Assembly: GCF_963378085.1 (NCBI RefSeq)
Contig: NZ_OY726395.1
Coordinates: forward strand, 5,137,668 to 5,201,667
From: Mycolicibacterium sp. MU0050
GTDB taxonomy: Bacteria > Actinomycetota > Actinomycetes > Mycobacteriales > Mycobacteriaceae
DNA length: 64,000 bases
Reading direction: 5' to 3'
Part shown: positions 44,751 through 55,906 of the stretch, in pieces
Layout of the letters: every line of letters starts with the position of its first letter
Position numbering within the stretch: position 1 is the stretch's first letter
The notes under the pieces: model-generated
What the model was told of the DNA's origin: nothing
The model's input: the letters and a program-made list of their open reading frames with translations, nothing else
Database searches by the model: none
Translations under genes and position numbers: made by a program

Positions 44751-46241
44751 TCAGACGGTTGAGCCGCCCTCGGCGTTCCACCATTTCAACAATTCGGCCT
44801 CGGCCTCCTCGCGGCTGAGCGGTCCGCGCTCCATCCGCAGTTCCTTGAGGTGGTTCCAGGCGCGGCCGACCTGCGGGCCGGCGGGGATGTCCAGCAGCCG
44901 CATGATCTCGTTGCCGTCGAGGTCGGGCCGGACCCGCTGCAGGTCCTCCTTGGCGGCGAGTTCGGCGATGCGCTGCTCGAGGTCGTCGTAGTTGGCCTGC
45001 AGCCGGGCGGCGCGGCGCTTATTGCGGGTGGTGCAGTCCGCCCGGACCAGCCGATGCAGCTGGTTCAGCAGCGGGCCGGCGTCGGTGACGTAGCGGCGGA
45101 CCGCCGAATCCGTCCAGCGCCCGTCGCCGTAGCCGTGGAACCGCAGGTGCAGATACACCAGCTGGGACACGTCGTCGACCATCTGCTTGGAGTACTTCAG
45201 GGCCCGCAGGCGCTTGCGGGCCATCTTCGCCCCGACCACCTCGTGGTGGTGGAAGCTGACGCCGCCGCCCGGCTCATGGCGGCGGGTCGCGGGCTTGCCG
45301 ATGTCGTGCAGCAGCGCCGCCCACCGCAGCACCAGGTCCGGCACCCCGTCCTCCAGATCGATGGCCTGGCGCAACACCGTCAGCGAATGCTGGTAGACGT
45401 CCTTGTGCTGGTGGTGCTCGTCGATGGCCATCCGCATGGCGCCGATCTCCGGCAGCACCTGCTCGCCCATCCCGGACTCGACCATCAGGTCGATGCCGGC
45501 CACCGGGTCGGCACCCAGGAGCAACTTGTCGAGTTCCGCGGCGATCCGCTCGGCGGTGATGCGGCCCAGTTCCGGCGCCATCCGCTCGATCGCGGCGCGC
45601 ACCCGCGGGGCCACCGTGAACTCCAGTTGCGAGACGAACCGGGCGGCGCGCAGCATGCGCAGCGGGTCGTCGCCGAAGGACACCTCGGGGGCCGCGGGGG
45701 TGTCGAGCACCCGGGCGCGCAGCGCGGCCAACCCGCCCAGCGGGTCGACGAACTCCCCTACCCCGCCGGGCGCGGCCGGGTCGATCCGCACGGCCATCGC
45801 GTTGACAGTGAAGTCGCGGCGGACCAGGTCGTCGTCGAGGCGCTCGCCGAAGCGCACCTCCGGATTGCGTGACACCTGGTCGTAGGTGTCGGCCCGGAAC
45901 GTGGTGATCTCCACCCGGTGACCCTGGCGCGCCGCGCCCACGGTGCCGAACTCGATGCCGGTGTCCCACATGCCGTCGGCCCACGGGCGCAGGATGCGCT
46001 GCACCGCGTCGGGGCGGGCGTCGGTGGTGAAATCCAGATCGGTGCCCAGCCGGCCCAGCAGCGCGTCGCGGACACTGCCGCCCACCAGGTAGAGCTCCTG
46101 GCCGGCCTCGCTGAACAACGCACCGAGTTGTTGCAACGGCTCCGCGTGCCGCTGCAACGCCACCACCGCGCGCGCCAGCAATGCGGCGTCGTCCTCGGCG
46201 GGAGGGGCGGCGGCGGCACTGCGTGGACGGGGCTCGGACAC
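44751..46241 (-). CDS. pcnA: CCA tRNA nucleotidyltransferase / poly(A) polymerase family
   Basis: The 496-residue enzyme adds or repairs the tRNA 3' CCA end. The nucleotidyltransferase motifs are [13 protein letters not shown] and the catalytic [22 protein letters not shown] follows. The central RNA-binding region is [16 protein letters not shown]. An HD domain has [14 protein letters not shown] and [14 protein letters not shown] 46241 (VSEPRPRS) is used because an upstream start would overlap divergent mutT4. It lies 128 bases from the mutT4 start. Confidence 0.93.
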   Translation of the reverse strand: MSEPRPRSAAAAPPAEDDAALLARAVVALQRHAEPLQQLGALFSEAGQELYLVGGSVRDALLGRLGTDLDFTTDARPDAVQRILRPWADGMWDTGIEFGTVGAARQGHRVEITTFRADTYDQVSRNPEVRFGERLDDDLVRRDFTVNAMAVRIDPAAPGGVGEFVDPLGGLAALRARVLDTPAAPEVSFGDDPLRMLRAARFVSQLEFTVAPRVRAAIERMAPELGRITAERIAAELDKLLLGADPVAGIDLMVESGMGEQVLPEIGAMRMAIDEHHQHKDVYQHSLTVLRQAIDLEDGVPDLVLRWAALLHDIGKPATRRHEPGGGVSFHHHEVVGAKMARKRLRALKYSKQMVDDVSQLVYLHLRFHGYGDGRWTDSAVRRYVTDAGPLLNQLHRLVRADCTTRNKRRAARLQANYDDLEQRIAELAAKEDLQRVRPDLDGNEIMRLLDIPAGPQVGRAWNHLKELRMERGPLSREEAEAELLKWWNAEGGSTV

Positions 46242-46368
46242 GTTCGAGGAGCCTAATGGGCCGTACCGACCACGGCCTAATACCTCCTCCGCTACGAGCC
46301 GGTCTCGATATCGCAGCAGCGGCGAGTGGCGGCCGGAGGCCGCCGCCCTGGCAGCTACTATCGCTTGG

Positions 46369-47217
46369 GTGTCCGAAGGCGAACAGGCCAAACCGCGACG
46401 GCGCCGGGGGCGGCGTCGCGGTCGTCGTGCCGCCGGACCCGCTCAAGCGCCGGCCGACGCACAGTCCGACAGTCCGCGCGAGGCCACCCCCAAGACGGCC
46501 GTGAACACCCCCAACGTCGTCGCGGCGGCGCGCCCCACGGCGCCGCCCGGCAAGAACCGCCGCGCCCGGCCGCCGCGCCTGCGCACCGTGCACGAAACCT
46601 CCGCCGGCGGCCTGGTGATCGACGGCATCGACGGGCCGCGCGATGAACAGAGCGCCGCCCTGATCGGCCGCCTCGACCGCCGGGGCCGGATGTTGTGGTC
46701 GCTGCCGAAGGGCCACATCGAGCAGGGCGAGACCGCCGAGCAGACCGCGATCCGCGAGGTGGCCGAGGAAACCGGTATCCAGGGCACCGTGCTGGCCGCG
46801 CTTGGCAGCATCGACTACTGGTTCGTCACCGAGGGTCGCCGGGTCCACAAGACCGTGCACCACTACCTGCTGCGCTGCACCGGCGGTGAGCTGTCCGACG
46901 AGGACGTGGAGGTCAGCGAGGTGGCCTGGGTGCCGCTGTCCGAACTGCCCACCCGCCTCGCCTACGCCGACGAGCGCCGGCTCGCCGAGGTCGCCGGCGA
47001 GCTGATCCACACCCTGCAGACGCACGGGCCCGAGGCGCTGCCGCCGCTGCCGCCGAGTTCGCCGCGGCGGCGGCCGCAGGCCCACTCCCGCACCCGTGAC
47101 CGCCGCGATGGCCCCCGCCCGGATCGCCGCGGCGAGCGGCGCGGCGACCGCCAGATCGATCGCCGCACTGACGAATCCGCGCCGGGTCGGACGAACGGTT
47201 GCGGAAAGTCGCCATGA
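46369..47217 (+). CDS. mutT4: Nudix hydrolase MutT4
   Basis: The 282-residue Nudix protein has the box [23 protein letters not shown] fitting the consensus G-x5-E-x7-REUxEExGU. A long Arg/Pro-rich N-terminus (residues 1-75) and a basic tail ([20 protein letters not shown]) could bind nucleic acid. The start is GTG 46369. The stop overlaps the next gene (ATGA), forming the conserved mutT4-DUF6049-murJ operon. Exact substrate is not settled. Confidence 0.9.
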   Translation: MSEGEQAKPRRRRGRRRGRRAAGPAQAPADAQSDSPREATPKTAVNTPNVVAAARPTAPPGKNRRARPPRLRTVHETSAGGLVIDGIDGPRDEQSAALIGRLDRRGRMLWSLPKGHIEQGETAEQTAIREVAEETGIQGTVLAALGSIDYWFVTEGRRVHKTVHHYLLRCTGGELSDEDVEVSEVAWVPLSELPTRLAYADERRLAEVAGELIHTLQTHGPEALPPLPPSSPRRRPQAHSRTRDRRDGPRPDRRGERRGDRQIDRRTDESAPGRTNGCGKSP

Positions 47218-49589
47218 CCCCGCCGCGGCGCCGGCGGCACGCGGCGGCACGCATCGCGACCCTGCTGGCGATCCTGACGATGTTGCTCGTGCCGGCCGCG
47301 CTCCCCCAGGCTTTCGCCGAACCACCCGACGACGACTCCGGCGCCGACGCCTTCGTGGTGATCACCCTCGACAGCGTCGACCCGAACGTGGTCACCACCG
47401 CCAGCAGCCCCACCGTCACCGTCACCGGCACCGTGTCCAACGTCGGCGACCGCACCGTCCGCGATGTCATCGCCCGCCTCGAACACGCCCCGGCGGTCGG
47501 CACCGCCGAAGCGTTGCGCACCAGCCTGACCGGTGGCACCGCGCAGTTCGCGGCGGTCGGCGAATTCGTCACCCTCGCCGAAAAACTCGACCGCGGCCAG
47601 GAGGTCCCCTTCCGGTTCAGCTACCCGCTGCGCTCGGACAGCGAGCCGGCGCTGAATGTCACCGAACCCGGGGTTTATCCGCTGCTGGTCAACGTCAACG
47701 GCACGCCCGACTACGGCGCGCCGGCCCGGCTCGACTACGCCCGGTTCCTGTTACCGGTGCTCGGCGTGCCCAGCGAGACCGCCGACGCCGACGCCCCCAC
47801 CGTCAGCGCGCTGGACCTCGAGGGTGTCGTCCCGCCGGACACCCGTAAGCCGGTGGCGATGACCATGCTCTGGCCGCTGGCCGACCGTCCCCGCCTGGCC
47901 CCCGGGGTGCCCGGCGGCACCTCGCCGGTGCGGTTGATGGACGACGAGCTGGCGACCTCGCTGGCCCCCGGCGGCCGCCTGGACACGCTGCTGGGCGCGG
48001 CCGAGTTCGCCACCAGTGGTCCGGTGGACCCGGGCGGGGAGGTCGGCCGGGCGTTATGTCTGGCAGTCGACCCGGACCTGCTGGTCACCGTGAACGCCAT
48101 GACCGGCGGCTACGTGGTGGCCGACGCCGCCGACGGGCTGGGCGCCGCCAGCCACCCGGGCACCGGGCAGGCCGCGGCGGTCGGCTGGTTGGAGCGGCTG
48201 CGCGCCCTGGCCGCGCGGATGTGCGTGGTCGCGACCCCGTACGCGCAGGCCGACCTGGACGCGTTGCAGCGGGTCAACGATCGCGGGCTCAACCACTTCG
48301 ACACCGTGGTCGCCGCGGACCTCGTCGACCAGTTGCTCGGGGTGCAGTCGATGCGCGGCGCCACCCTGGTCGGTGACGGGCCGCTGACCCGACGCGTGGT
48401 GGACCTGTTGGGCGCCCAGGGCAACACCGTGGCGATCGCGGCCGCCGACGCCACCGCCGGAGATCCCGCCGACCTCGCGGTGCGGCGGGTGTCCGAGCGG
48501 GTGGTCGCCGCGCCGTTCGACCCGGCGGTCGGCGCCGCGCTGGCCGCCGCGGGCCAGGCTCCCGTCGCACCGAACTATCTGGACGACTCGTTGGCCGTGC
48601 CGCAGCGCGACGGTGCCCAAGTGGCCCGCCGCCAGGACGCGCTCGGCGCCATGCTGTGGCGCAGTCTCGATCCGCAGACCGAGCCGCGCCGCCAGATCCT
48701 GATGCCGCCGCTGAAGTGGAATCTCGGTCCCGACGACGCCCAGGCGATCCTGACCACGCTGGCGACGACCATCCGCTCCGGATTGGCCACCGCGGCCCCG
48801 CTGCCCGCGGTGATCGCGGAGGCGGCGGCGACCCCGCCGCCCGTCGACGAGGACGCGATCTCGAGCATCGGGGCGCAGACCCGGTTCGCCGACGACGTGG
48901 TCAACACCATCGCCGGGCAGGTCGGCCGGTTGTGGGGCCTGACCGCGGCACTGACCACCAACGAACAGACCGGCCTGACCGGCGTGCAGTACACCGCGCC
49001 GCTGCGCGAGGACATGCTCCGCGCGCTGAGCCAGGCGGAGCCCCCCGCGGTGCGCAACCAGCTGGCGGCCCAGCGGCTGGCCGTGGTCGGCGGGACCATC
49101 GACGATCTGTTCGGCGCGGTGACGATCGTCAACCCCGGGGGTTCCTACACCCTGGCCACCGAACGCAGCCCGCTGCCGTTGGCGCTGCGCAACGATCTGG
49201 CGGTACCGATCCGGGTCCGCCTGCTGGTCGACGCGCCGCCGGGCATGACGGTCACCGACATCGGCGAGCAGGAGCTGCCGCCGGGCTTCCTACCGATCCA
49301 CATCCCGGTCGAGGTGCACTTCAGCCAGCGGGTGGCCGTCGACGTCGCGTTGCGCACCGCCGACGGGCTGCCGCTGGGCGAGCCCGTGCGGCTGTCCGTG
49401 CACTCCAACGCCTACGGCAAGGTGCTGTTCTTCATCACCCTGGCCGCGGCGGCGGTCCTGATCACCCTGACCGCGCGGCGGTTGTGGCACCGTTTCCGGG
49501 GTCAACCCGACCCCGCCGACCTCGATCGGCCAGAATCCTCCCGGTCGGAACCCGCCGAGCAGAACCTCCACGATGAACGCACCCCATGA
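47214..49589 (+). CDS. DUF6049 secreted/membrane protein (Rv3909 homologue)
   Basis: The 791-residue protein has a signal sequence ([22 protein letters not shown]), a large extracytoplasmic part, and a C-terminal membrane helix ([18 protein letters not shown]) with a short basic tail. ATG 47214 follows GGAAAG and overlaps the mutT4 stop. It overlaps murJ by 17 bases. The tight link to murJ suggests a role in lipid II export or wall assembly; no enzyme motif is visible. Confidence 0.88.
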   Translation: MTPPRRRRHAAARIATLLAILTMLLVPAALPQAFAEPPDDDSGADAFVVITLDSVDPNVVTTASSPTVTVTGTVSNVGDRTVRDVIARLEHAPAVGTAEALRTSLTGGTAQFAAVGEFVTLAEKLDRGQEVPFRFSYPLRSDSEPALNVTEPGVYPLLVNVNGTPDYGAPARLDYARFLLPVLGVPSETADADAPTVSALDLEGVVPPDTRKPVAMTMLWPLADRPRLAPGVPGGTSPVRLMDDELATSLAPGGRLDTLLGAAEFATSGPVDPGGEVGRALCLAVDPDLLVTVNAMTGGYVVADAADGLGAASHPGTGQAAAVGWLERLRALAARMCVVATPYAQADLDALQRVNDRGLNHFDTVVAADLVDQLLGVQSMRGATLVGDGPLTRRVVDLLGAQGNTVAIAAADATAGDPADLAVRRVSERVVAAPFDPAVGAALAAAGQAPVAPNYLDDSLAVPQRDGAQVARRQDALGAMLWRSLDPQTEPRRQILMPPLKWNLGPDDAQAILTTLATTIRSGLATAAPLPAVIAEAAATPPPVDEDAISSIGAQTRFADDVVNTIAGQVGRLWGLTAALTTNEQTGLTGVQYTAPLREDMLRALSQAEPPAVRNQLAAQRLAVVGGTIDDLFGAVTIVNPGGSYTLATERSPLPLALRNDLAVPIRVRLLVDAPPGMTVTDIGEQELPPGFLPIHIPVEVHFSQRVAVDVALRTADGLPLGEPVRLSVHSNAYGKVLFFITLAAAAVLITLTARRLWHRFRGQPDPADLDRPESSRSEPAEQNLHDERTP

Positions 49590-52500
49590 CGCCCGGCGCC
49601 GAAGCGCCCCCGGCATCGCGCCGCCGCCGCCGGCCGTCACCGGCCCACCGAAACGGCCGGTCCGGCCGGAGCTGAGCGACTCCGCCGTCGTCTCCCGCTC
49701 CTGGGGCATGGCCGTCGCGACCCTGGTCAGCCGGATCACCGGCTTCATCCGCATCGTGTTGCTGGCGGCCATTCTGGGCGCCGCGCTGTCGAGTTCGTTC
49801 ACCATCGCCAATCAACTGCCCAACTTGGTCGCGGCCCTGGTGCTGGAGGCGACGTTCACGGCGATCTTCGTGCCCGTGCTGGCCCGCGCCGAACGCGACG
49901 ACCCCGACGGGGGCGCGGCGTTCGTGCGCCGGCTGGTCACCCTGGCGACGACGCTGCTGCTGGTCACCACGGTGTTGTCGGTCGCCGGGGCGCCGCTGCT
50001 GGTGCGGCTGATGCTGGGCAGCCACCCGCAGGTCAACGAGCCGCTGACCGTGGCCTTCGCCTATCTGCTGCTACCGCAGGTGATCTTCTACGGGCTCTCG
50101 TCGGTGTTCATGGCGATCCTGAACAACCGCAACGAATTCCGCGCTCCGGCGTGGGCCCCGGTGGTCAACAACGTGGTGGCCATCGCCACGTTGGGGCTGT
50201 ATCTGGTGGTGCCGGGGGAACTCTCGGTGGACCCGGTCGAGATGGGCAACGCGAAGCTGTTGGTGTTGGGGATCGGTACCACGTTGGGCGTGGTGGCGCA
50301 GACCGCCGTGCTGCTGATCGCCATCCGCCGCGAGCGCATCAGCCTGCGGCCGCTTTGGGGGATCGACGAGCGCCTGAAGCGATTCGGTGCGATGGCCGCC
50401 GCCATGGTGCTCTACGTGATCATCAGCCAGATCGGACTGATCGTCGGCAACCAGATCGCCAGCGGCGCCGCGGCTTCCGGGCCCGCGATCTACAACTACA
50501 CCTGGCTGGTGCTGATGCTGCCGTTCGGCATGATCGGCGTGACGGTGCTGACGGTGGTGATGCCGCGGCTGAGCCGCAACGCGGCCGCCGACGACGGACC
50601 CGCGGTGCTCGCCGACCTGTCGCTGGCGACCCGGCTGACCATGATCACCCTCATCCCCATCGTGGCGTTCATGACGGTCGGCGGACCGGCGATGGGCAGC
50701 GCCCTGTTCGCCTACGGCAACTTCGGTTCGGTGGATGCGAACTACCTGGGCATCTCGATCTCCTTGTCCGCCTTCACGTTGGTGCCCTACGCGCTGGTTC
50801 TGTTGCAGCTGCGGGTGTTCTACGCCCGCGAGCAGCCGTGGATCCCGATCGCGATCATCGTGGTGATCACCATCGTCAAGATCGTGGCCTCGCTGCTGGC
50901 GCCGCACATGACGAGCAACCCGGACCTGGTGGCCGGATACCTCGGCCTGGCCAACGGTCTCGGCTTCGCCGCCGGCGCGGTCGCCGGTTACGTGCTGCTG
51001 CGCCGCGCGCTGCGCCCGCCCGGGGGCCGGCTGTTGGGGCTGCCCGTGGTCCGCACCCTGCTGGTGACCCTCGCCGCGTCGCTGCTGTCGGGGTTGCTGG
51101 GCTACGTCGCCGACACGTTGCTGGGGCTGTCCGCGCTGACCGAGGCGTGGGGCGGAGCGGGTTCGCTGTTGCGGCTGCTGGTGCTCGGCGTCCTGATGTT
51201 GCCGATCGTCGTGGCGGTCCTGCTGCTGGCGCGGGTGCCCGAGGCCGAGGCCGCCAAGGCGGCGGTGCTGCGCCGGCTACGGCCTGGTCACAAGGTAGCC
51301 GCAACTGGATCCGGTGCAGCTCAGTCGGATCCGCCCGGCAAACCGGTCCAGTACGCTGAGCAGAGCAATTTGCCCCAGTCGGCGTCGCCGTCGTCCCACG
51401 GCGCGGACCGGCCGGGGACCCCGGCAAAGGTTGCCGGGGTCGGCGGCACAGGAGGAGCGGTGGTGGACGACGAGCAGTCGAGAAAGCCGCTGACCGATGC
51501 CGCCGAGGGCGAGTCCGCCGACGCCGAACCGCCGCGGCGGCCTCGCGCAGACGTCGCCGGGGACCCCAGCCGGGAGCCGGTGGCGTTCGACCCGCCGAGC
51601 GAGCGCTCCGTCGACGGCGGCAACGACGACGTGTACCTGATCGCGGGTGCCAGCGTCGCCGACGGCCGCTACCGACTGCTGGTGTTCCACGGCGGCCCCG
51701 AGCACCTGCAGTTCTGGCAGGCGCTCGACACGGCGCTCGACCGTCAGGTCGCGCTGACCTTCGTCGACCCCGAGGGCGCGCTGCCCGCCGGCGAGGTACA
51801 GGAGATCCTCGCCCGGACAATGCGACTGAGCCGGGTCGAGGCGCTGGGCATCGCCCGAATCCTCGACGTCGCCGACACCGGCGCCGGCGGCCTGGTGGTA
51901 TCGGAGTGGATCCGCGGCGGATCGCTGCAGGAAGTGGCCGACACCTCACCGTCACCGATCGGCGGCGCCCGGGCCGTCCAATCCCTGGCCGCCGCAGCCG
52001 AAGCCGCGCATCAGGCCGGGGTGGCGCTGTCGCTGGACCACCCGAGCCGGATCCGGGTCAGCGTGGACGGCGACGTGGTCCTGGCGTTCCCGGCCACCTT
52101 CCCGGACGCGACGCCCGAAGACGACATCCGCGGCACCGGCGCCGCGCTCTACGCGCTCTTGGTCAACCGCTGGCCGCTACCGGAAACCGGGACCCCCGGC
52201 GGGCTGGCCCCGGCCGACCTGGACGCCGCCGGCCAACCGGTGGAAACCCGCTCGATCGACCGGGCGATCCCGTTCCAGATCTCCGCCGCCGCGGCACGTT
52301 CGGTGCAGGAGGGCGGCGGGATCCGCACCGCCCCAACGCTGTTGAACCTGCTGCAGCAGACCACCGCGGTCGCCGACCGCACCGAGTTGATCGAACCCGT
52401 CGATCAGGACCGTTCCGGCCTGGGCGGCGCCGAGGCGGACGAGGAGACGCTCGCCCGCCGGCGCCGCGCCCTGCTGATCGGCGGGGGCATCGCCGGCGCC

Positions 52501-53085
52501 ATCATCGTGGTGGCGCTGATCGTCCTGGCCACCGTGCTGGGCCGCATCTTCGGCGACGTCGGCGGCGGCCTCGACGGCGACCAGCTCGGCCTGAATCCAC
52601 CGACCACGTCGAAAAGCACCCCCGCCCCCGCTGGGACAGAGGTCAAACCCACTGGCGTGACGGTGTTCTCACCGGGCGGCGGCGCCGACGCTCCGAGCCT
52701 GGCCCCGCTGGCCATCGACGGCGACCCCGACACCGTGTGGGCCACCGACACCTACTCGGATGCGGTGCCGTTCCCCGATTTCAAGAGCGGGGTGGGCCTG
52801 CTGCTCGCGCTGCCCGAGCCGACCAAGGTGGGCGAGGTGACCGTCGACCTGGCCAGCACCGGCACCCAGGTGCAGATCCGCTCGGCGTCGTCGGCCGCTC
52901 CGTCCACACTCGAGGACACCACCGCCTTGACAGAGCCCGCCACCATGCGGCGCGGCGAAAACACCATCGAGGTCAACGCCTCGGAGCCGACATCTTATGT
53001 GCTGGTGTGGATTTCGACCCTCGGGACCATCAACGGTGAGAGCCGCACCGACATCGCCGAGATCACCGTCCACGCCGCGGAGTGA
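49573..53085 (+). CDS. murJ: Lipid II flippase MurJ (MviN) fused to a pseudokinase
   Basis: The 1,170-residue envelope protein has residues about 40-560 forming a MurJ-type flippase (VSRITGFIRIVLLAAILGAALSSSFTIANQLPN and many helices). A disordered linker follows, then a pseudokinase domain at about 685-940 (DVYLIAGASVADGRYRLLVFHGG and onward) lacking the catalytic Lys and the HRD motif. A membrane helix lies near 964-990 (LLIGGGIAGAIIVVALIVLA) and a C-terminal extracellular beta domain follows. In M. tuberculosis the phosphorylated pseudokinase recruits FhaA to control peptidoglycan synthesis. The domain order here is the same. Confidence 0.93.
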   Translation: MNAPHDARRRSAPGIAPPPPAVTGPPKRPVRPELSDSAVVSRSWGMAVATLVSRITGFIRIVLLAAILGAALSSSFTIANQLPNLVAALVLEATFTAIFVPVLARAERDDPDGGAAFVRRLVTLATTLLLVTTVLSVAGAPLLVRLMLGSHPQVNEPLTVAFAYLLLPQVIFYGLSSVFMAILNNRNEFRAPAWAPVVNNVVAIATLGLYLVVPGELSVDPVEMGNAKLLVLGIGTTLGVVAQTAVLLIAIRRERISLRPLWGIDERLKRFGAMAAAMVLYVIISQIGLIVGNQIASGAAASGPAIYNYTWLVLMLPFGMIGVTVLTVVMPRLSRNAAADDGPAVLADLSLATRLTMITLIPIVAFMTVGGPAMGSALFAYGNFGSVDANYLGISISLSAFTLVPYALVLLQLRVFYAREQPWIPIAIIVVITIVKIVASLLAPHMTSNPDLVAGYLGLANGLGFAAGAVAGYVLLRRALRPPGGRLLGLPVVRTLLVTLAASLLSGLLGYVADTLLGLSALTEAWGGAGSLLRLLVLGVLMLPIVVAVLLLARVPEAEAAKAAVLRRLRPGHKVAATGSGAAQSDPPGKPVQYAEQSNLPQSASPSSHGADRPGTPAKVAGVGGTGGAVVDDEQSRKPLTDAAEGESADAEPPRRPRADVAGDPSREPVAFDPPSERSVDGGNDDVYLIAGASVADGRYRLLVFHGGPEHLQFWQALDTALDRQVALTFVDPEGALPAGEVQEILARTMRLSRVEALGIARILDVADTGAGGLVVSEWIRGGSLQEVADTSPSPIGGARAVQSLAAAAEAAHQAGVALSLDHPSRIRVSVDGDVVLAFPATFPDATPEDDIRGTGAALYALLVNRWPLPETGTPGGLAPADLDAAGQPVETRSIDRAIPFQISAAAARSVQEGGGIRTAPTLLNLLQQTTAVADRTELIEPVDQDRSGLGGAEADEETLARRRRALLIGGGIAGAIIVVALIVLATVLGRIFGDVGGGLDGDQLGLNPPTTSKSTPAPAGTEVKPTGVTVFSPGGGADAPSLAPLAIDGDPDTVWATDTYSDAVPFPDFKSGVGLLLALPEPTKVGEVTVDLASTGTQVQIRSASSAAPSTLEDTTALTEPATMRRGENTIEVNASEPTSYVLVWISTLGTINGESRTDIAEITVHAAE

Positions 53086-53160
53086 TCCGGCAAGCGGTTC
53101 TCCACAACCGCGGCGCGCGGTGAAGTGCCGCGGCCGGCCGGGCGACCTACCGTCCGGCGG

Positions 53161-53745
53161 ATGGTCAGCACCGACTCCCCCGTTCCCGCCGCCGCACCCC
53201 GTTCCGACGCGGAGTTGTTGACCGCGCACGTCGCCGGCGACGCCGACGCATTCGCCGAACTGTTCGCCCGGCACCGGCCCCGCCTGACCCGGCTGGCGGC
53301 CCGCCGCAGCGACACCCCCGAGGACGCCGCCGACGCCCTGCAGGACGCCATGCTCGATGCCCACCGCCGCGCCGGCGGGTTCCGCCACCACGCCGCCGTC
53401 GGCAGCTGGCTGTACCGCATCGTCGGCAACGCCTGCATCGACCGGTTTCGGATGAACGCCGCACGCCGCGAACAGTGGTTCGACGAGGACGCCCACCCGG
53501 TCGAGGACCACACCGCCCAGATCGAGACGGCCCTGCTGGTCCGCGCCGCCCTGATGCGGCTGCCACCCACCCAGCGTGCCGCCGTGCTGGCGGTGGACAT
53601 GCACGGTTATTCGGTGGGTGAGGCGGCGCGCCTGCTCGGGGTGCCGGAGGGCACGGTGAAGAGCCGCCGAGCACGCGCCCGCGCGCAACTGCGGCGGACG
53701 CTGGCACCCCGCCGCCGGCCCGACGACGGGCCTGCCGGACACTGA
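53161..53745 (+). CDS. sigM: ECF sigma factor SigM
   Basis: The 194-residue group 4 sigma factor has region 2 around DADAFAELFARHRPRLTRLA and SWLYRIVGNACIDRFR, and region 4 around MRLPPTQRAAVLAVDMHGYSVGEAARLLGVPEGTVKSRRARARAQL. In mycobacteria SigM controls ESAT-6-like and lipid genes. ATG 53161 begins the conserved part. The short downstream gene is the cognate anti-sigma position. Confidence 0.92.
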   Translation: MVSTDSPVPAAAPRSDAELLTAHVAGDADAFAELFARHRPRLTRLAARRSDTPEDAADALQDAMLDAHRRAGGFRHHAAVGSWLYRIVGNACIDRFRMNAARREQWFDEDAHPVEDHTAQIETALLVRAALMRLPPTQRAAVLAVDMHGYSVGEAARLLGVPEGTVKSRRARARAQLRRTLAPRRRPDDGPAGH

Positions 53746-53749
53746 TCGG

Positions 53750-54277
53750 GTGGCGTCCCCCTCGCCCGACGACGAAGCCGCCGCCCACCGCGTCGTAGGC
53801 ATGGCGTCCGGTCGCGGGAATCACCGTGCGCGGCCCACGCTGAGCACCGCGCGGCGCACCGCCGCCGTGCTGGGCGGCGCCGCGGTCGTCGCGGCCGTCG
53901 GGGTGGGCAGCTTCGCGCTGGTGCACGCCCCCGGTCCGGTCCGGTCCACACCGAGTTCGGCGCAGCACATCACCGTCACCCCCACCGTGCCGCTACCCGA
54001 ACCGGAGCTGCTGGCGCTGCTGCGCCGACCCCCCGACTATGGGGCGCTGACGGCCCCCGGGCGCCGCGCCGCCTGCCTGACCGGGCTCGGCTATCCGGCG
54101 TCGACCCGGGTGCTGGCCGCTCGTCCGCTCGAGGTCGAGGGGCAGCCGGGGGTCCTGTTGATCGTGCCGGGGGCCGACGACGCGGGCCTGAGTGTGGTCG
54201 TGGTGGCGCCGAACTGCAGCGCCGCCGACACCGGATTGTTGGCCCAGACCACGGTGTCCCGACCCGCGGCGCCGTGA
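53750..54277 (+). CDS. rsmA: Short RsmA-like anti-SigM protein lacking the N-terminal anti-sigma domain
   Basis: The 175-residue protein sits four bases after sigM. The membrane helix (TAAVLGGAAVVAAVGVGSFALV) and C-terminal domain (PDYGALTAPGRRAACLTGLGYPAS, APNCSAADTGLLA) match the second half of M. tuberculosis RsmA (Rv3912, about 254 residues from memory). The cytosolic part is only about 40 residues and shows no anti-sigma helical domain. No alternative frame adds one. It may be an altered or non-functional regulator. Confidence 0.75.
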   Translation: MASPSPDDEAAAHRVVGMASGRGNHRARPTLSTARRTAAVLGGAAVVAAVGVGSFALVHAPGPVRSTPSSAQHITVTPTVPLPEPELLALLRRPPDYGALTAPGRRAACLTGLGYPASTRVLAARPLEVEGQPGVLLIVPGADDAGLSVVVVAPNCSAADTGLLAQTTVSRPAAP

Positions 54278-54439
54278 CGAGGCGATTTCTCGGGGTCGGC
54301 GGGCCTCCCGGCCGCCGCGGGCGTGCGACGATCGGCCTGCCCGGCCACGGCGCTGGAACACCCGCGCCTACGCTGGTGTTACTACACCTGTTCGGCCGAT
54401 AACCCCAGGCCGCCCGCTCGAGAACCCAGAAAGGCCCGC

Positions 54440-55411
54440 ATGAGCGCCAGTCCGACCGTCCACGAGGTCATCATCATCGGTTCCGGCCCGGCCGGTTACA
54501 CCGCCGCGATCTACACCGCCCGCGCCCAGCTGGCGCCGCTGGTGTTCGAGGGCAGCGCTTTCGGCGGCGCCCTGATGACCACCACCGAGGTGGAGAACTA
54601 CCCCGGTTTCAAGGACGGCATCCAGGGCCCCGACCTGATGGAACAGATGCGGGAGCAGGCGCTGCGGTTCGGCGCCGACCTGCAGATGGAGGACGTCGAG
54701 GCGGTGTCGTTGACCGGGCCCGTCAAGACCGTCACCACCGCCGGCGGGGAGACCTTCCATGCCCGCGCGGTGATTCTGGCCATGGGCGCGGCCCCGCGCT
54801 ACCTCGGCGTTCCCGGGGAGCAGGAGTTGCTGGGCCGCGGCGTGAGCTCATGCGCCACCTGCGACGGCTTCTTCTTCAAGGACCAGGACATCGCGGTGAT
54901 CGGTGGCGGTGACTCCGCCATGGAGGAGGCCACCTTCCTGACCAAGTTCGCCCGCAGCGTCACGTTGGTGCACCGCCGCGACGAGTTCCGCGCCTCCAAG
55001 ATCATGCTGGAGCGCGCCCAGAACAACGAGAAGATCAAGTTCGTGACCAACACCCAGGTGGTGTCCGTGGAGGGCGGCGACACCGTCACGGGCCTGCGGG
55101 TCCGCGACACCGTCACCGGCGCCGAGTCGACCCTGCCGGTGACCGGCGTGTTCGTCGCGATCGGCCACGATCCGCGCTCCGAGTTGGTCCGCGACACGCT
55201 CGATCTCGATGCCGACGGCTACGTCCTGGTCCAGGGCCGGACGACGGCGACCTCGGTGGAGGGCGTGTTTGCCTCGGGTGACCTGGTGGACCGCACCTAC
55301 CGGCAGGCCATCACCGCCGCGGGCAGCGGCTGTTCAGCCGCCATCGACGCCGAGCGCTGGCTCGCCGAGACCAGCGACGAGAACACCGACCTGATTGGAG
55401 CTCAGCAATGA
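54440..55411 (+). CDS. trxB: Thioredoxin reductase
   Basis: The 323-residue flavoenzyme passes electrons from NADPH to thioredoxin. The FAD motif is [18 protein letters not shown], the redox-active pair is CATC ([12 protein letters not shown]), the NADPH motif is [12 protein letters not shown], and the second FAD motif is [13 protein letters not shown] 54440 follows an AAAGG-type site. The trxA start overlaps its stop by four bases. Confidence 0.97.
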   Translation: MSASPTVHEVIIIGSGPAGYTAAIYTARAQLAPLVFEGSAFGGALMTTTEVENYPGFKDGIQGPDLMEQMREQALRFGADLQMEDVEAVSLTGPVKTVTTAGGETFHARAVILAMGAAPRYLGVPGEQELLGRGVSSCATCDGFFFKDQDIAVIGGGDSAMEEATFLTKFARSVTLVHRRDEFRASKIMLERAQNNEKIKFVTNTQVVSVEGGDTVTGLRVRDTVTGAESTLPVTGVFVAIGHDPRSELVRDTLDLDADGYVLVQGRTTATSVEGVFASGDLVDRTYRQAITAAGSGCSAAIDAERWLAETSDENTDLIGAQQ

Positions 55412-55746
55412 CCGCAGAGGCGCAGGCCACCGTCGAGGTAACCGACGATTCGTTCGCAGCCGACGTGCTGCAGAGCAATACCCCTGTCCTGGTGGACTTT
55501 TGGGCCACCTGGTGCGGACCGTGCAAGATGGTCGCCCCGGTGCTCGAGGAAATCGCCGCGGAGAAGTCCGGGCAGCTGACCGTCGCCAAGCTCGACGTGG
55601 ACGCCAACCCGACCACCGCCCAGCAGTTCTCCGTGGTGTCGATCCCGACGATGATCCTGTTCAAGGACGGCGAGCCGGTGAAGCGGATCGTCGGCGCCAA
55701 GGGCAAGGCGGCGCTGCTGCGCGAACTCGGCGACGTAGTTAGCTGA
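55408..55746 (+). CDS. trxA: Thioredoxin
   Basis: The 112-residue thioredoxin has the active site WCGPC in [14 protein letters not shown] and the cis-Pro in [12 protein letters not shown]. It is translationally coupled to trxB and corresponds to the main mycobacterial thioredoxin (TrxC in M. tuberculosis naming). Confidence 0.97.
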   Translation: MTAEAQATVEVTDDSFAADVLQSNTPVLVDFWATWCGPCKMVAPVLEEIAAEKSGQLTVAKLDVDANPTTAQQFSVVSIPTMILFKDGEPVKRIVGAKGKAALLRELGDVVS

Positions 55747-55906
55747 GCATCCGCCGCCGCACGGGCCTCACCGACGCGTGAGGCTCGCGCACTGGCCTGG
55801 TGTTTTCCCGATTCCGGTACAGGTCTGCGACAATATTGGCAGTCTGTCTTGCCAAGGTCGACGTTCTTGGCGGACGCCGACCACCGTGACCGAAGGGCCC
55901 TAACCG

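Noticed and set aside
53097..53107. TTCTCCACA upstream of sigM as a DnaA box
   Set aside because: A single 9-mer with no partner boxes; expected by chance in a window of this size.
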